Positions 45,190-57,419 of a DNA stretch of 64,000 bases are shown one piece after another. The translations under genes and the position numbers were made by a program. The DNA comes from Chloranthus sessilifolius. Taxonomy: Eukaryota; Streptophyta; Magnoliopsida; Chloranthales; Chloranthaceae. The first letter of the stretch is position 1, and every line of letters begins with the position of its first letter. The notes beneath the pieces are model-generated. The model was not told where the DNA came from. It saw nothing but the letters and a program-made list of their open reading frames with translations, and did not search any database. Where the stretch lies: the NCBI GenBank assembly GCA_021018995.1, contig CM037595.1:92454491-92518490 (forward strand), written 5' to 3'.

Positions 45190-45423
45190 TGTTCCACATA
45201 GATTCATAGCAGAACTGTGATTTATACTTTGCTATTGAATCGATTATGGTTTTTAGGTCGCAACAAGGAGTTTGTTCCAGATAGATTCACGGCAGAATTG
45301 GGATTTATACATTATTATTGATTTAATAATGGTTTTTAGGTCGCAAAAGAAGGTTGTTTTTCAGATAGATTCATAGAAGAATTGGGATTTATACATTATT
45401 ATTGAATTGATTATGGTTTTTAT
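45190..45423 (+). repeat. Three tandem copies of an about 83 bp unit
   Basis: Starts at 45,190, 45,273 and 45,357, each with AGATTCA(T/C)(A/G)G, AGAA(C/T)TG and GATTTATAC, ending TTATGGTTTTTAGGTCGCA or a variant. It lies in the possible first intron after 45,079, and each unit ends with a TTTTTAG/GTCGCA word resembling an acceptor. Confidence 0.88.
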
Positions 45424-46690
45424 GTGCTCTACACTTTAGGATTCCATCCAATGTGATAGACGAGTGGTCTTATTTCAAGGAATAATCACAGATTGGTCTA
45501 TATTTCATTTTATACTCTATTTATTTGTAAAAATCTAAGTGTATCTTCCGAAATATGATATATGATACAGTATAGAATTTGTCAACCTTCGACCCAAAAA
45601 CTAACTAAAATGGAGCATGTTCATTTGAGGACCCACATGCAGCTTAGGATAAAGAAGCAAGATCTGGAAATGGGCTCCTACTAAATCGGAGACCGGCACA
45701 TCCTTTAAGATTTAGGAACAAAACCAATAACCTATCAAATAGGTTAAGAAGTGGGATTTGCTAGGGGATGCTGAAATAGAAAATACTATGACTGGTAGAA
45801 AGATTGAAGTTAAGTTGCGATTAGTTAATGAGATAAAGAACAGAGTTAGTTTAGATAAAATAGGATGCTATAAAATTGGAGAATTGTTTGAATAAATATG
45901 CAAATGGGTAATCTATGTCTAATGTGTTGTGTTTTGACCACTATACATCTATTTGGCTAACATAATTGAAAATATTTGGGTTTTGGTTTTTGTTATTTCT
46001 AGGGTTGATATGGTTTTAGGGTTTCTATGAATTTCTAATAATTTCTTAGTAACTTTTGGAAGCCATCAGAGTTTGGGATTTGATTATAAATATATCTCTC
46101 CTCTTGAGCAAGATATTCTCTCTTTGATAACATGTTTGAAGAAAGAAGAATCGAGTGACCATCATATGATTCAGTGTTTAGTGACCAAAGGTAGTCATCA
46201 GCACGTCTTTCGAGCTTGGTGTCTCCATGTGTGATGCACAAACTTTCTAGTAGGATTGACAACTATGCCCTTTATGCAAAAGGGTCACATTTATTGCAGG
46301 TTGGTTCTGTGAGCAGTTTTATGGGATTTGGACTGAAAGAAATGATAACGTTTTTTATTAAAAAAAGGCTGACATCAATGCAATTTCAGGTACACTTTAT
46401 GCAATGGACTTTGCTATATGAAAGTTCTCCTTTATTCTAAAGATTTACACAGGGAAATGACAAGTAGTAGTTGCTAATGGAATGCCAAAACGAATGAGAC
46501 AGATTTGGCAAGCACTTTCAAGTGGATTTCTCAAACTAAATCTCTGTATCATCCGTTTTGGAATTCCACTAGTGATTAATTTTTGCCATTTCCTTCGTAA
46601 ATCCTCTCCATAAAAAATTGGAAAACTCTTGTACCTTGACCCTTGATGCATTTGATGACGGCCTTCTTTTGTATTCAACCTTGATGGATG
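45424..46690. other. No recognised gene
   Basis: Short frames only. One minus frame at 46,262-46,035 (75 codons) and one plus frame near 45,740-45,895 (TGRKIEVKLRLVNEIKN) have no family signature. May be intron or intergenic. Confidence 0.5.
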
Positions 46691-46812
46691 CACTATAGAT
46701 AGTACAAGAGGATCGATGAAGAGGATGAGACCTCTCCTCTCCCCTTGGGAAAAAACCCTAGAAAAACCCTAGAAAAATAACGGCATAAGGGAATAATCTT
46801 TACGCTTGAAAT

Positions 46813-47433
46813 ATGGCGAATCCAAGCTTTGCACGTGAGGAAGTGCGCAGATTCAAGGAATAACCGATCAACGATTGTTATTAGAATCGGAGATTGGGTT
46901 TGTAACAAGTGTGGGAACCTTAATTTTGGAAGAAGAATGTTTTGCCATCGTAATCAATGTGGTGCCTACAAGAGGGAAGGAAAACCGATCAGGAATGAAA
47001 ATGATAATGATCGTAGCTTTAGATCCCAAGGACAACCCATTTTTTGAAGCAACAGTACAAGGACATGTTAGATGGTTGGCAGATCGCAGGTAAAGCCTAT
47101 AAGGGGGAGGAACCTTATTCTTTTATGCAAAAAACGACAAACAGTGGTTCGTATGTGGGCATTAGAAAGTCTTCCTCCTTTTATGGCGAGTCATCTGGGG
47201 CTAATAAAAATCAAGGACACTATCATTACCAAGACAAACGTCAGCAACATACTTATTCTGATATTGTGAGACCACAGAAAAACATCGTGACGGAACATAG
47301 AAGCCCGACTTTCAGTTTTGATGTTAGTGGTAATTGTTATGAAACTATCAAAAACAATCTACAAAAAAAAGGGCTAATAGTTAGATTCAAAAACGATTAT
47401 CTTCACATCGACTATATTCACCAATATCTATAA
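46813..47433 (+). pseudogene. LINE-A ORF1 N-terminal part with RanBP2-type zinc finger
   Basis: ATG at 46,813 starts MANPSFAREEVRRFKE and then hits a stop. A neighbouring frame reads GDWVCNKCGNLNFGRRMFC followed by HRNQC. W-x-C-x2-C-x3-N-x6-C-x4-C is the RanBP2/Zn-finger pattern, with the plant variant of four residues between the last two Cys. A further frame (47,044-47,433) is Ser/Tyr/Gln-rich (YYSD-type, DIVRPQKN). RanBP2 fingers usually bind single-stranded RNA or Ran. Whether the finger belongs to the LINE or to an interrupted host exon is open. Confidence 0.6.
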
Positions 47434-47522
47434 AAAACTTGGGGAAGTCGTTGCCCTCAACTGTCTTTCATTACAAAAGATAAAGTTCTTTTAACATTCA
47501 AGGTGGAAGAATATCTCTCCTT

Positions 47523-48163
47523 GTGGAAGAGGCCTACAAAAAGAACTTTATCTGGGGCAAGCAAGAGGTGGAATGTTGCCGTTGGAATGAGAAGGAAGGT
47601 AGTCGTTGTTTACAAAAAGGTAATAATGGGGTATGGATACGGGTGCTGGGTCTCCCCTTCACGCATGGAATAGTGACGTGTTTAGAAAGATTGGCCGTTG
47701 CTGTGGGATGTTCCTCGGTGTGGATAGAGGAACTTGGAACTCCACTGAAACGCGGAATGCCCGAATTCTAGTGGGGGGTGAACTATGGAGCACCATTCCT
47801 AGATGCAGTGATGTGGGGATCAATGGGAGAAGATTCCCCATGTTCATAGAATTAGAGACGGGGGAGGAAGGGATTTTGGTCAGTAACCATGCTGAACATT
47901 CGATAGTTGGCGTCGGGGAGAGCAGCATAAACCAATCGCTGGCGAGAGAAAATTTGAAGTCTAATGGCTTCCCAGATGCTGGGAGAAGGGGAATGAATTC
48001 TAATGACAAGAATTGCATGTTGAAAACGACGATGGTGGGGGTTGATAACTTGTCTTCTACAGGGAGTCATGGTGGCGGTAGTGGTATTCGGGTGGCAACT
48101 AAGGTGTTGACCGAGGCCAACGTAAATGCTAAAGATGGAAAGTCGCGTGACAACAAATTCTAG
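47523..48163 (+). pseudogene. LINE-A ORF1 DUF4283-like region
   Basis: First part GVWIRVLGLP in one frame, then, after a one-base shift, LHAWNSDVFRKIGRCCG, GVDRGTW and NARILVGG. WIRV-GLP-LH-W-VF--IG--CG is the conserved core of DUF4283, the gag-like ORF1 domain of plant L1 LINEs. The following sequence is polar and unstructured (SSINQSLAREN, GGGSGIRV), ending at TAG 48,163. ORF1 would bind element RNA. Confidence 0.75.
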
Positions 48164-49099
48164 GAGTTTCAAATTTTGAACTGGAGTATGGTTTTTCCAC
48201 AGCCTTTTTAAAATTTGAGGATTAGAGAATATTTGATCCATTGGTGTTGGAAGATACACGTGTCATAATTGGGTCGTGTGGCAATTGAGATGGAGAGTTT
48301 ATAGTTGGGTTTGACTCTTCAATGGAAGATGGTGCTACAGAAATAGCGAATTTATCCTTGATAAAGGGAGATGATGGGGAGGTTTTGGCACGTGGAGGAT
48401 CTATGGAGGGTACACGTTTCTCCCAATCCAACGTGTTCTCGTTCAAGGATGGGTACACATTTCAATATGGGTTATTGCTCTTCGGTCATGGGACTACAAG
48501 TATTATCTTCTCAAATAAGGTTAATTAGGGAAGTTAATAATGTTTATATTGATATCCAAAATGTGAATTTTTGTACTTAACAAGAAAAATTAGGTTCCTT
48601 TTATTGTAATTCTGGGAGTGTGAGCCTTTGTAATAAATCAACTAGTCCTGTCAAGTATATGGAAGGAACTTCTATTCTATATGCAGGGAGAACCAGGTGG
48701 AGACTAGTGCTTCTTTAGTCGAATCGTCTATAGTTGATTCCAAGCAGTCGAGCGGTAATGGGGAACTTGTCAGAACGGTGATCGAAAATTTAGAAAAAGA
48801 ATTCTGGGAAGATCAGACTTTAGAAACTGAAACGAGTGAACATGATGCTACAACTATGATAATTGAGATCGGAAGAAAGCATGGTATGACTTTTTTGTGG
48901 CTCCAAGGATGATCTGAAGAACGTTTTTCGGGCCATGGATATGGAAAGGAAAGGTTTTACTTTGAATGGTAAAGGGAAAGGAAGAGGGGAGCTGCAGAAT
49001 TTACAGTGAGGGTTGTCATATAAGAAAGTGGGGACAGAGGTTTGATTTGGTGTTTCTGTCTTGTTTGTTGGGCGTTCAAGAATGTGGTTGTTTTTTATG

Positions 49100-49711
49100 C
49101 AGATTTTATCTTAGAATGGTAGGGGGTTGTGTGATGTAAATAAAAGAGCTACTGTCAAACAGGTGGTTAAGTCTTATAAACCACTTGTGGTGACGCTTCA
49201 AGAAACGAAATGGGAGACTACTAATATCAGAAAGGTGTGTTCTATTCTTTGAGGTAATAGATGAGGTTGGAAAAATTTAGACTCAGTTGGAGCATCGGGA
49301 GGGATCATTGTTGCTTGGAATAGTTTAGAAATTGATTCATTAGATACATAAATTGGTTTGTACTCAGTTTCAGTACTGCTGAAAAATAGGTGTGATGGTT
49401 TGGTCTGAACTTTTACAGGGGTTTATGGACCAATGGTGGATTCGTGTAAAGAAGACTTTTGGTTTGAGTTGGCTAGTATGTCAGCTAGATGGGATTCCCC
49501 TTGGTGTGTGGGGGGAGATTTTAATGCAGTTAGATTCGCCCATGAAAGAATTGGTGTGAGAAGGGACAAGAACGGGATGAGATTGTTCGAAAACTTTGTT
49601 AACAGCTGTGGTTTGGTAGAGTTTGATATGAAGGGTGGTATATTTACTCGGTCGAGTCTGCAAGACACTCCAAAACTTAGCAGGCTGGATCGGTTTCTTT
49701 GCTCTAGTGAT
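49100..49711 (+). pseudogene. LINE-A ORF2 apurinic-type endonuclease
   Basis: Motifs in order: a start equivalent to WNGRGL with Trp changed to stop, LQETKWE (metal-binding Glu), GGIIVAW, GVYGPM, CVGGDFNAVR (catalytic Asp/Asn), LDRFLCS and, past 49,711, SDHILIVLR (catalytic Asp-His). This is the EEP/APE fold that nicks target DNA for LINE insertion. Stops occur in the first half and after CSSD. Confidence 0.82.
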
Positions 49712-50126
49712 TAGTTGGAGTTGTTTTCGGATGTTTTGTTAGAAGGTTTACCCAAATCCACATCTGATCACATTCTTATTGTGCTTAGATGTCCAGTTTG
49801 AGATGGTGGTCCTATGCTGTTTAAATTTGAAAATGCATGGTTGTTGGATGAAGGTTTCAAAGATTTGATGAAGATTTGGTGGCATCAGTTTCAGGTCCAA
49901 GGTTGCGCTGCGGTTCGAATTGTTATGAAGTTGAAGGGAATTGAAGGAGAAATTAAAGATGGAATCAACATAATTATGGGAAGGTGGAAAAGGTTAGAGA
50001 AGATATCTTTAAGGAAATAAAAGTTTTTGATGCCTTGGAAGAGACGTGGCCTTTGAATGAAGAGGAATCAGATTTGAGAACCTCTCTCAAAATGCATTTC
50101 AATAAAAATGTTTTGAAGAAGAAATA

Positions 50127-51713
50127 ATGTGGAAACAAATATCTGAAGGTCATTGGCTGCTTGAGGGGGATAACAATACCAAATTTTTTCACACAATTGC
50201 AAATGCTAGGAATAAGAGGAACTACATTAGTTCCCTTATTGTTGAAGGAAGGAGGATCACAAATGAAGAGGAGATTGGGTTTGAAATTGTAAAATTCTAT
50301 GAAGAGCTATACTCAGAAGATACAGTGCATAGACCCGTACTAGATGGGCTATACTTCAAGAGTTTATCCAATAGTCAGAAATTGAATTTAGAAGGAGAGT
50401 TTCTGGAAGAAGAAATTAAAAATGCTGTTTTTAAAAGTGGTAAGAATAGAACACCAGGGCTTGATGGTTTTACTATGAAAATTTTCCAATGTTTTTGGGA
50501 GTTAGTCAAAGGAGATGTTATAGAGATATTTCAGGAGTTTTATGAGAATGGTACGGTGGACTACATCATTAGCTCAAATTTCATCACTCTTATTCCTAAA
50601 AAGGAGATGGCGGAAGAAAACAAAGATTTCAGACCTATAAGCCTATTGGGAAGTATTGGGAAGTGTATATAAAATTCTCTCTAAAATTCTTGCTAACAGA
50701 TTGCGTAACGTGATGAAGGAAATTATCTTGCTGAACCAAGGTGCTTTTATTCAAGGGCGACAGCTGTTGGATGTGGTGGTGGTAGCTCATGAGGCTATTC
50801 ACTCAGTTCATAGAGGAAGGGAGGGAATAGTATGGAATATTGATATGGAGAAGGCATATGATAGAGTTAGTTGAGATTTCTTATCACATATGATGGAAAG
50901 GTTGGGCTTTGGGGAAAGACGGAGGAAATGGATTTGTGTGTGTGTATCTTCACCTTGATTCTCGATTTTGGTTAATGGATCCTCAAAAGGTTACTTTCGT
51001 AGTTCCAGGGGGCTTAGACAAGGTGACCCTCTTTCACCTATGCTTTTTAACATAGTTGCTGAAGCTTTAAATGACATGAGTGTCAGAGGTGTCGAGTGAG
51101 ATCAGTTTAAAGGTTTTTTAATTTCGAGAGGGGGAATGGTAACTCATTAGCAGTATGCAGATGATACAATAGTTTTTTGTGGGACTAACCTGGCAGAGCT
51201 TCAAGCTATTAAAGATGTGCTAGTCATTTATGAAGCGATATCTGGTCAGAAGGTGAACTTGCATAAATCTAAAATTTCTGGTATCAAAATGGAGAAGTTG
51301 GGTTTGATAGCTCTAGCTGAAAGTGTTGGGTGTCAAGTGGACTAGTTTCCTATTACTTGGGGCTCCCGTTGGGAGTTGGTAAGCCTAAGGCAAAGTTATG
51401 TGATCCTGTTATAAATAAATTTGAGAAAAAACTAGCAGTTTGGAAAAGTAAAATGCTTAGTAGTGTGGGAAGACTCACTTTGATCAAATTTACTTTATCT
51501 TCCATTCCTTTATTTTATTTATCCATGTTTAGAGCTTCAGAAGAAACTATCAAGCGAGTGGAGAAAATTATTAGGAATTTTTTATGGGAAGTGGGGAAAG
51601 AAGATAAAAAATTTCATCTTATGAAGTGGGAGACATGTTGTCTTTCAAAGAAAGATGGAGGGTTGAGCATTAAGAGGTTGAGATTAACTAACATGACCTT
51701 GTTAGGAAAATGA
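50127..51713 (+). pseudogene. LINE-A ORF2 reverse transcriptase
   Basis: Contains NRTPGLDGFTMKIF, FITLIPKKE, FRPISLLGS, then, after a frame change, [43 protein letters not shown], the active site QYADDTIVF, GLPLGVG and VGRLTLIK. All are typical of plant L1 RT. Stops or shifts lie near 50,670, 50,870, 50,960, 51,100 and 51,345. Confidence 0.85.
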
Positions 51714-51813
51714 TTGTGGAGGATTGGTGATGAAAGTGAACTGAATCATCTTTGGTGGAAGGTAGTTTAGAGATAAGCACAGAAATCCAGAAAATGGGAA
51801 TTTCTTCAAAAGT

Positions 51814-52722
51814 TTGGTTAGTAGAGGGTCGGGATGGTGGAAAAGTATTTGTTCGGTCAATGAAAAGTTTAGAAAGAGGGTCATATTCAGTTGGGGTCGT
51901 GGTGATAGAATAAAGTTTTGGGATGATGTGTGGATTGGTGATTCTTCTTTGAAAGATAGATTTCCAGCTATCTTCAGTATCGCGTTAAATAAAGATGCGT
52001 ATGTGAATGATATGAGTGGGATTATCAATGTTAGTATTATCTGGGATATACATGTTCGCAGAAATATGAATATTGAGGAAGAGTTGAGTATGATTGGGCT
52101 GCTCCATGTTTTAAATAATCGTCGCAAAAATGTAGTCAATCGGGATCTAAGGATTTGGATTCCACATTCCAAAGGTATTTTTTCTGTGAAATCTTTCTAT
52201 TCGAATCTTCATCAATAGTCAAGGCAGAATCTGAATTGGGTAAAGATCCCTTCCAAAATCAAAATTTTTGGATGGAATGTTGGTTGGGGTAGCATCCTTA
52301 CCATTGATCAGCTCGATCGAAGGGGGATGAATTTGAGAAATAGATGTGTTATGTGCCTTCGAGGAGAAGAATCTGCAAATCATATTCTCATTCATTGTTG
52401 GGTTGCTAAAAAAGTTTGGAATGTGGTCCTGTAGTTTGGAGTTTTATGGGTGTTTCCGGAATCATGCGTTGATGTCTTAGCTGCTTGGATTGGGGTTAGA
52501 TCTGAAGGAATTAAGGGGGATTCTAGAGTTTTATGGATCTTGTTGTTATGCGGTCTCTTTGGACTGAGAGATAGTCGAATTTTTAATAGAAAAAGAAAGC
52601 CGGTTTCAATGATTCTTAAGGATGTTCGAGACTTGGTTTTAAATTGGATCAAGATTGGATGCCGTTCAACGCATGATGAAGATGTAGACTTTATTCATGA
52701 ATGGGATAGCCTGTGCATGTAG
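51814..52722 (+). pseudogene. LINE-A ORF2 C-terminal zf-RVT region
   Basis: Reads SWGRGDRIKFWDDVW, then RNRCVMCLRGEESANHILIHC and WILLLCGLFGLRDSRIF. C-x2-C...H-x4-C is the zf-RVT zinc-binding motif at the end of plant LINE ORF2. The frame ends at TAG 52,722. The 3' UTR runs to the poly(A) at 52,880. Confidence 0.8.
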
Positions 52723-52904
52723 TGTGGTTATACTTTCTTATAGATTTGGCAGATCCGTTGATTTGGGGGTGAGGTTTTTTCGAGTGATGGGTAGTTTTTT
52801 TTTTTAGGTTTGCTAGCATCTTGCTGACTTTTTCTGGTTTGTGTTATTTTTACAGTATAATAAAGGTTATTGGTTATTGATAAAAAAAAAAAAAAAAGAT
52901 AATA

Positions 52905-53440
52905 TGAGGTTTTAGACTTTGGGGGATTTATAAGAGTTCATGATGGAACAATCGAAAAAGTTTTTTTCTAGAGTGATCAAAAGGGAGACTAGAAAGTGGA
53001 AGTTGTGAGATTGCTTGTGGGAAAACCAATCAGCTGTCAACAATCCAACAGTCATTGAAGGTGACTTAATTAATGCAATTTAATGGGCTAGCAAAGGAAA
53101 GCAATTCCCTTTGGAATCTTTATTCGGTATATGGGTTGTCCCGTTGCTTACCCACACTACTCAATCCTCACTGCCAACCTGGTCAAATACCTACGTTTCA
53201 GAGATTTAGAGGCTCTAAATTTCTCTGAGCTTCTGAAGAGTTGACTAGTTAGGTGGCACAATTACCAGTTCAGGTGCATGACCAGTATATATAATCCCAG
53301 CTCTTCCCTTGGAGATTAGCTAACCAAATTGAGGGAACATTTGATCCAAATAAAGAAAGCAATCAAGTTTCATTATACACCACGAGAGGCTAATGATGAG
53401 GCAGGTGAGGTAGCAAGGGTTAACAAAGGATTTTATATTG
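52905..53440 (+). pseudogene. Degenerate RNase H (RVT_3-type) fragment
   Basis: Plus-strand pieces in shifting frames: LDFGGFIRVHDGTIEKVFF, then VIEGDLINAI and IKFHYTPREANDEAGEVA. G-GG-IRDHDG, EGDSLNAI and FHVPREANxxAD are the ordered landmarks of LINE or LINE-derived RNase H (RVT_3). It lies just after the LINE-A poly(A) tail, so it is probably part of an older element or gene that LINE-A entered, not of LINE-A itself. Confidence 0.55.
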
Positions 53441-54420
53441 GAGGGTTGAGTAAATACTATGTAATTCAATGGAATTGGAGTTCGCTCTTGGCTCAAAAAT
53501 TGTATCATTTTATTTACTTTTTTTTTGGGGGGGGGGGGAGAGATTTCTTTTTATAAATTCTCTGACTTTGAGGACATACTTAATATAAATGACTTGTTGA
53601 TAAAAACATAAATTTCTCTTTGCTGCTTGTGTTCTTACTTTAGTAATGACATCAATTTCCCTATCTGAAATGCTCAATATCAAAATCTTTTCCACTCACA
53701 TAAATGGTGTCCCCACAATCGTTCATCTAATTTCTTCAATCATCAACATAGCTTCTTGGAAATCTATTTGATCCCTCCTTCAAATAAAAAAGCACTCCAA
53801 AAACTCTCCCCATGTTAAGTTTATTTTCCAAGTTCCTAAACATGAACCGCTTGTTTTAGGGAAATCATCTCTTGGTAGGTCATCTTCAAAAAAGAAATCC
53901 CTGTAAGTTGAAAGCTCCACTCATCTATATAACCGACTTTCATATGTTATTTCTATTGCATACAAGGATTCATAGTATTTGTCTTATTAAGCATGATATT
54001 GCAATTTGAATGAATCTATAGGAGTCTTCCTATCCAGCTCCAAGGCTATTATAATCCTTCCCATTCTTTAGGCCACATGCTTCATCATCAACTCCTCAAA
54101 CGTTTGGAAGATGTTAATCTCAATGGAGTATCAGTAAAGTTGTTGCTAGAGAACCTCTTCTTGGTTCCAACTTAAAAGACACAAGTCTTTATGTGCTAGA
54201 TTTTTATTATTTGGATGACATTAAATAAGCCTTAGATGACAAGACTTCTCAGCTTGTTTTGTGCCACTTCCAACTCAAGGAAATTAAACGCAAGTTGGTT
54301 ATGGTTTTTGGAAAAAAAAGGTTTTCCAAAACATTTGTGGTGAAAATTTTCTTTGTATGATTATTATTTTGTTTTCTTGTTGCTTCTTTTAACCTATTAA
54401 TGTATATGAAAGAAATTATG
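53441..54420. other. No recognised gene
   Basis: AT-rich. Includes a G10-like run at 53,525-53,538 and a 61-codon minus frame at 53,695-53,510 (MEKILILSISDREIDVITKV...) without a recognised family. Confidence 0.5.
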
Positions 54421-54610
54421 AAGGGGGAAAAAACAAAATCCTCATGCCTTCTTCCTATAGTGTAGAAAATTTTCCCTCTAAATCACATGGTACGTCCTTG
54501 TGAAGGAAAACATTTTTTATAATAATAATATCAATCAAAATTTTGATAAATATTTTATTTTGGGTATCACTACTTTGGCACTACACTACAAATGTTTTCA
54601 TAGGCGATAT
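54421..54610 (+). repeat. Direct duplicate, copy 1 (mate at 61,664-61,860)
   Basis: Shares with the mate: CTTCCTATAG, TTCCCTCTAAATCACAT, GTGAAGG(A/G)AA, AATCTCAATCAAA or near, and ACACTACAAATGTTTT. About 190 bp, same orientation, with several small indels. LINE-B and LINE-C lie between the two copies. Confidence 0.8.
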
Positions 54611-54689
54611 GTGTTCATATTATTATTTTCATATTATTATTTTCATATTTTAGTTTTCTTATTGCTTCTTTCAACCTATTATTATCTTT

Positions 54690-56785
54690 TTTTTTTAATT
54701 AGTAAATGCTCATAACTTATATTGAAGCGAACAACGAGATGCTGGAAAAATACAAGACACGGCGACTACCGACTACAAAAAGAGAACAAAAAAACAGAAA
54801 AAAAAGAAAAACCAAAAGACCGAAAATGCAGAACTCCCAAGAAACAGGGACAAAAGGGGGAGAAGGGGCCGAAACCTAGCCGGGGTTCGATAACAGAGGA
54901 TCCCCACCACCCCCTCCTTATCTAACACCACCCAATGGCACATAAGGTCTCTAACACCCTTCAAAATCAACCCAACCAGACGCCTCTTCTTGCTGAAAAT
55001 GTGGGCATTCCATTTGAGCCAGATGGTCCAAATCACCACAAAGAAGCCAACCCTCCTGAACCCCCCCAGCTGACCATCTAGACTAACGCCAAACCAGGCC
55101 GAAAAGAGCTGGGGGATGGTACTCGGGGACACCCAATTCATATCAAAGGACTTGAGAATCACCTCCCAAATTTTAGTGGCTACCCAACAATGCAGAAAAA
55201 TTTGAGATGCCGACTCTTCCAACTGAAGGCACGTAGTAAAAACATTTGGAAGATCTTTCCCCCTCTGAATTAGCTGGTCAATTTGCGGATCCTCCCACGG
55301 GTCAAGAACCACGAAAAGAATCTGATTTTGGGTGGAACCGGGGACTTTCAAACTCCTGCCCAGTCCCACCTGATTAAAGGCCGACTCAACAAGATCCGAT
55401 AGTACGATTTCCCGCTAAAAATACCGTTACAGCTAGACATCCAAATCCGCACATCGAAACGGCTCAGATTTATATGCAAACCATAAAGCACAACCAACAA
55501 TCCTTGGAAAGGGGACACCTCCTCATCTCTAAGAATCTTCCGGGTGACTAGGTCCCATGAAGTCCCCCCCTTGCCTTCCGAAAAAAAGCTAGACACCAGG
55601 CCACTCGGCTCAGCCGCAATGCGGTAAATATCCGAAAAGATTTCCTTAAGCGGCCTAATGTCTGTCCAAGAGTCATCCCATAACCTGATACGGAGAACAT
55701 CACCCCAACTAAACTGCACCCATCGGGAGTACGAAGGCCAGTTCCCACAAATAGCTTTCCACCAGGCTGAGAAAGAGTTGTTTATGCCGCCGTTCACTCC
55801 CCAATTTCCTCCCAACCACCCATATTTCTCCGCCAAAACCAACACCCACAAACTCTCTCTTTTGCTATCCAAACCAGCGTGCCAAAACCATTTCCCCAAC
55901 AAGGCAATGTTGACCAAATGCAAGCTCTGGATGCCCAAACCTCCACAACCCATGGGAAGCTGATAGATATCCCAGCTGACGAGGTGGTATTTTTTATCGA
56001 ACCTAGAGCCCTCCCATAGAAAATCCCTTTGGATTGTTCAAGTCGCCATGGACACTTGAACAACAACATGAAGAAGACAGGGAGGCTACATAAGACCGTT
56101 TTAACGAGGAGCAGCCTACCTCCACTACTATGGAGCTTGATTTTCCAAGGGGCCAACCACTGCTTGAACCTTCAAACCACGGGATCCCAAGCCCCGACGG
56201 TGGGCTGACCGATGCCAAGAGGAAGACCCAAATAAGAAATAGGAAGGTGGGCGATCTCCCCTTCCACCACCTCAGCCAACTGGTTCAACAAAAAGCCATC
56301 AACGCCAATGCTTGAAACTGTCGACTTTTGTATATTACCCGCAACCTCGAAACTGCATTGTAGATCCTCCGCCAACCTCTGAAACTCACACCCATCCGCC
56401 TTGCAGAAGAGTAAAGTGCCGTTTGCATATTGAATATGCGAGATGCGACGACCGTACGGGCCCACTTGGACCCCGGAGATATAAATAAAATGTTGAGCAC
56501 GGGAGATGAGACCGTCTAAAGCTTCGTCGACCATATTAAACAAGAAAGGAGATAGGGGATCTCCCTATCTAACGCCTCTCGAGCGTTTAAAGTACCATGA
56601 TGGGGTCCCATTAATAATGACCGAAAACCACGTTGAGGAATAGCAGGCCAGCATCCATTTCCTCCACTTAACCCCAAAACCAAACTTGCTCATCATGTAG
56701 TCTAAACAAACCCCAGTTTACCCGATCGTAGGCCTTTTCCATATCAACCTTCCAAAGGTTGGCGGGACATCTCCAATACAATATG
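54690..56785 (-). mobile_element. LINE-B: 5'-truncated L1-type element
   Basis: Its 3' end is marked by a T-run at 54,678-54,690 (poly(A) on minus). Coding words on minus, in order: DMEKAYDRVNW (56,740), YANGTLLF where RT has YADD (56,440), YLGLPLGIGQP, SSGGRLLLVK, FSWGDVLRIRLWDDSW, then QIFLHCWVATKIW and VIWTIWLKWNAHIF. These match LINE-A closely in the C-terminal third, so A and B belong to one family. The catalytic Asp pair is lost (A-N in place of D-D), and stops separate the frames. The upstream half is missing at 56,785, where LINE-C's tail begins. Confidence 0.82.
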
Positions 56786-56937
56786 TTTTTTTTTTCGATG
56801 GGTGATTGAGGTTGTAGGGTCCTCACCCTTTCAATAAATGAAAGAGAAGATTACAAACGATAGAAGATTTTAATTATATCTTCTCGTAAATGAGAGTACA
56901 ATTGTGAAGGAATCAAATCTGCGTTGCTTGCATTCCA

Positions 56938-57352
56938 TCAGACGACAGAAGCTTCATTTAATCCCTGCTTGGCAAGGTAGTCAGCAGTTTGGTTGGTTTC
57001 CCTCCAAATGTGAGAGAACTTGATGGCTTGGAACTTTCGACTCACATCTTGGATTTGCGCCATAACTATGCGATGCTTCCACTGAATGTGGTTGGATCCA
57101 TTGATACTAGATATGGCACCAAGAGAATCCGATTCTACAAGAAGCCTCGGGATGGCTGAATCAATGGCCACTAGAAGCCCATGAAGAATGACAATGAGTT
57201 CAGCATGGGTGATGTCCTGAGCAGCAATAGGACCATGGAACAAGGTGATAAAATCACCATCATGGTCTCTCAAAATTCCCCCAATAGCATAGTCATTGTT
57301 AAGACAAGAGGCATCCGTATTCAGCTTAATAGTATCAGTATTCGGCGGCGTC
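56938..57352 (-). pseudogene. LINE-C RNase H domain
   Basis: Starts KLNTDASCLNNDYAIGGILRD (first catalytic Asp in NTDAS), then AQDITHAELIVILHGL (Glu), LLVESDSLGAIS (Asp) and IWRETNQTADYLAKQG (Asp). All four metal-binding positions are present, which is unusually complete for this window. It degrades RNA in the RNA/DNA hybrid. A stop separates the first word from the 57,273-56,938 frame start. Confidence 0.8.
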
Positions 57353-57419
57353 TACTGACAACTAATAGGGTGAAGGTTATGAACCGGATGGAGATTCCAA
57401 CTCTTCTGGATAAGCTCAT

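Larger units (their letters stand above)
46700..52896 (+). mobile_element. LINE-A: near full-length L1-type retrotransposon, decayed
   Basis: About 6.2 kb on the plus strand: leader with AAACCCTAGAAAAACCCTAG (46,750), ORF1 with a RanBP2-type zinc finger and a DUF4283-like region, ORF2 with APE endonuclease, reverse transcriptase and zf-RVT, a 3' UTR, then a poly(A) tail at 52,880-52,896. Order and length fit plant L1 LINEs. Every ORF has stops or frameshifts. A clear target duplication was not found, so the 5' edge is approximate. Confidence 0.85.

Noticed and set aside
54580-54610. CACTACAAATG as a CACTA transposon end
   Set aside because: No CACTA-type inverted partner or 3 bp duplication was found. 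The word belongs to the 190 bp duplicated segment.
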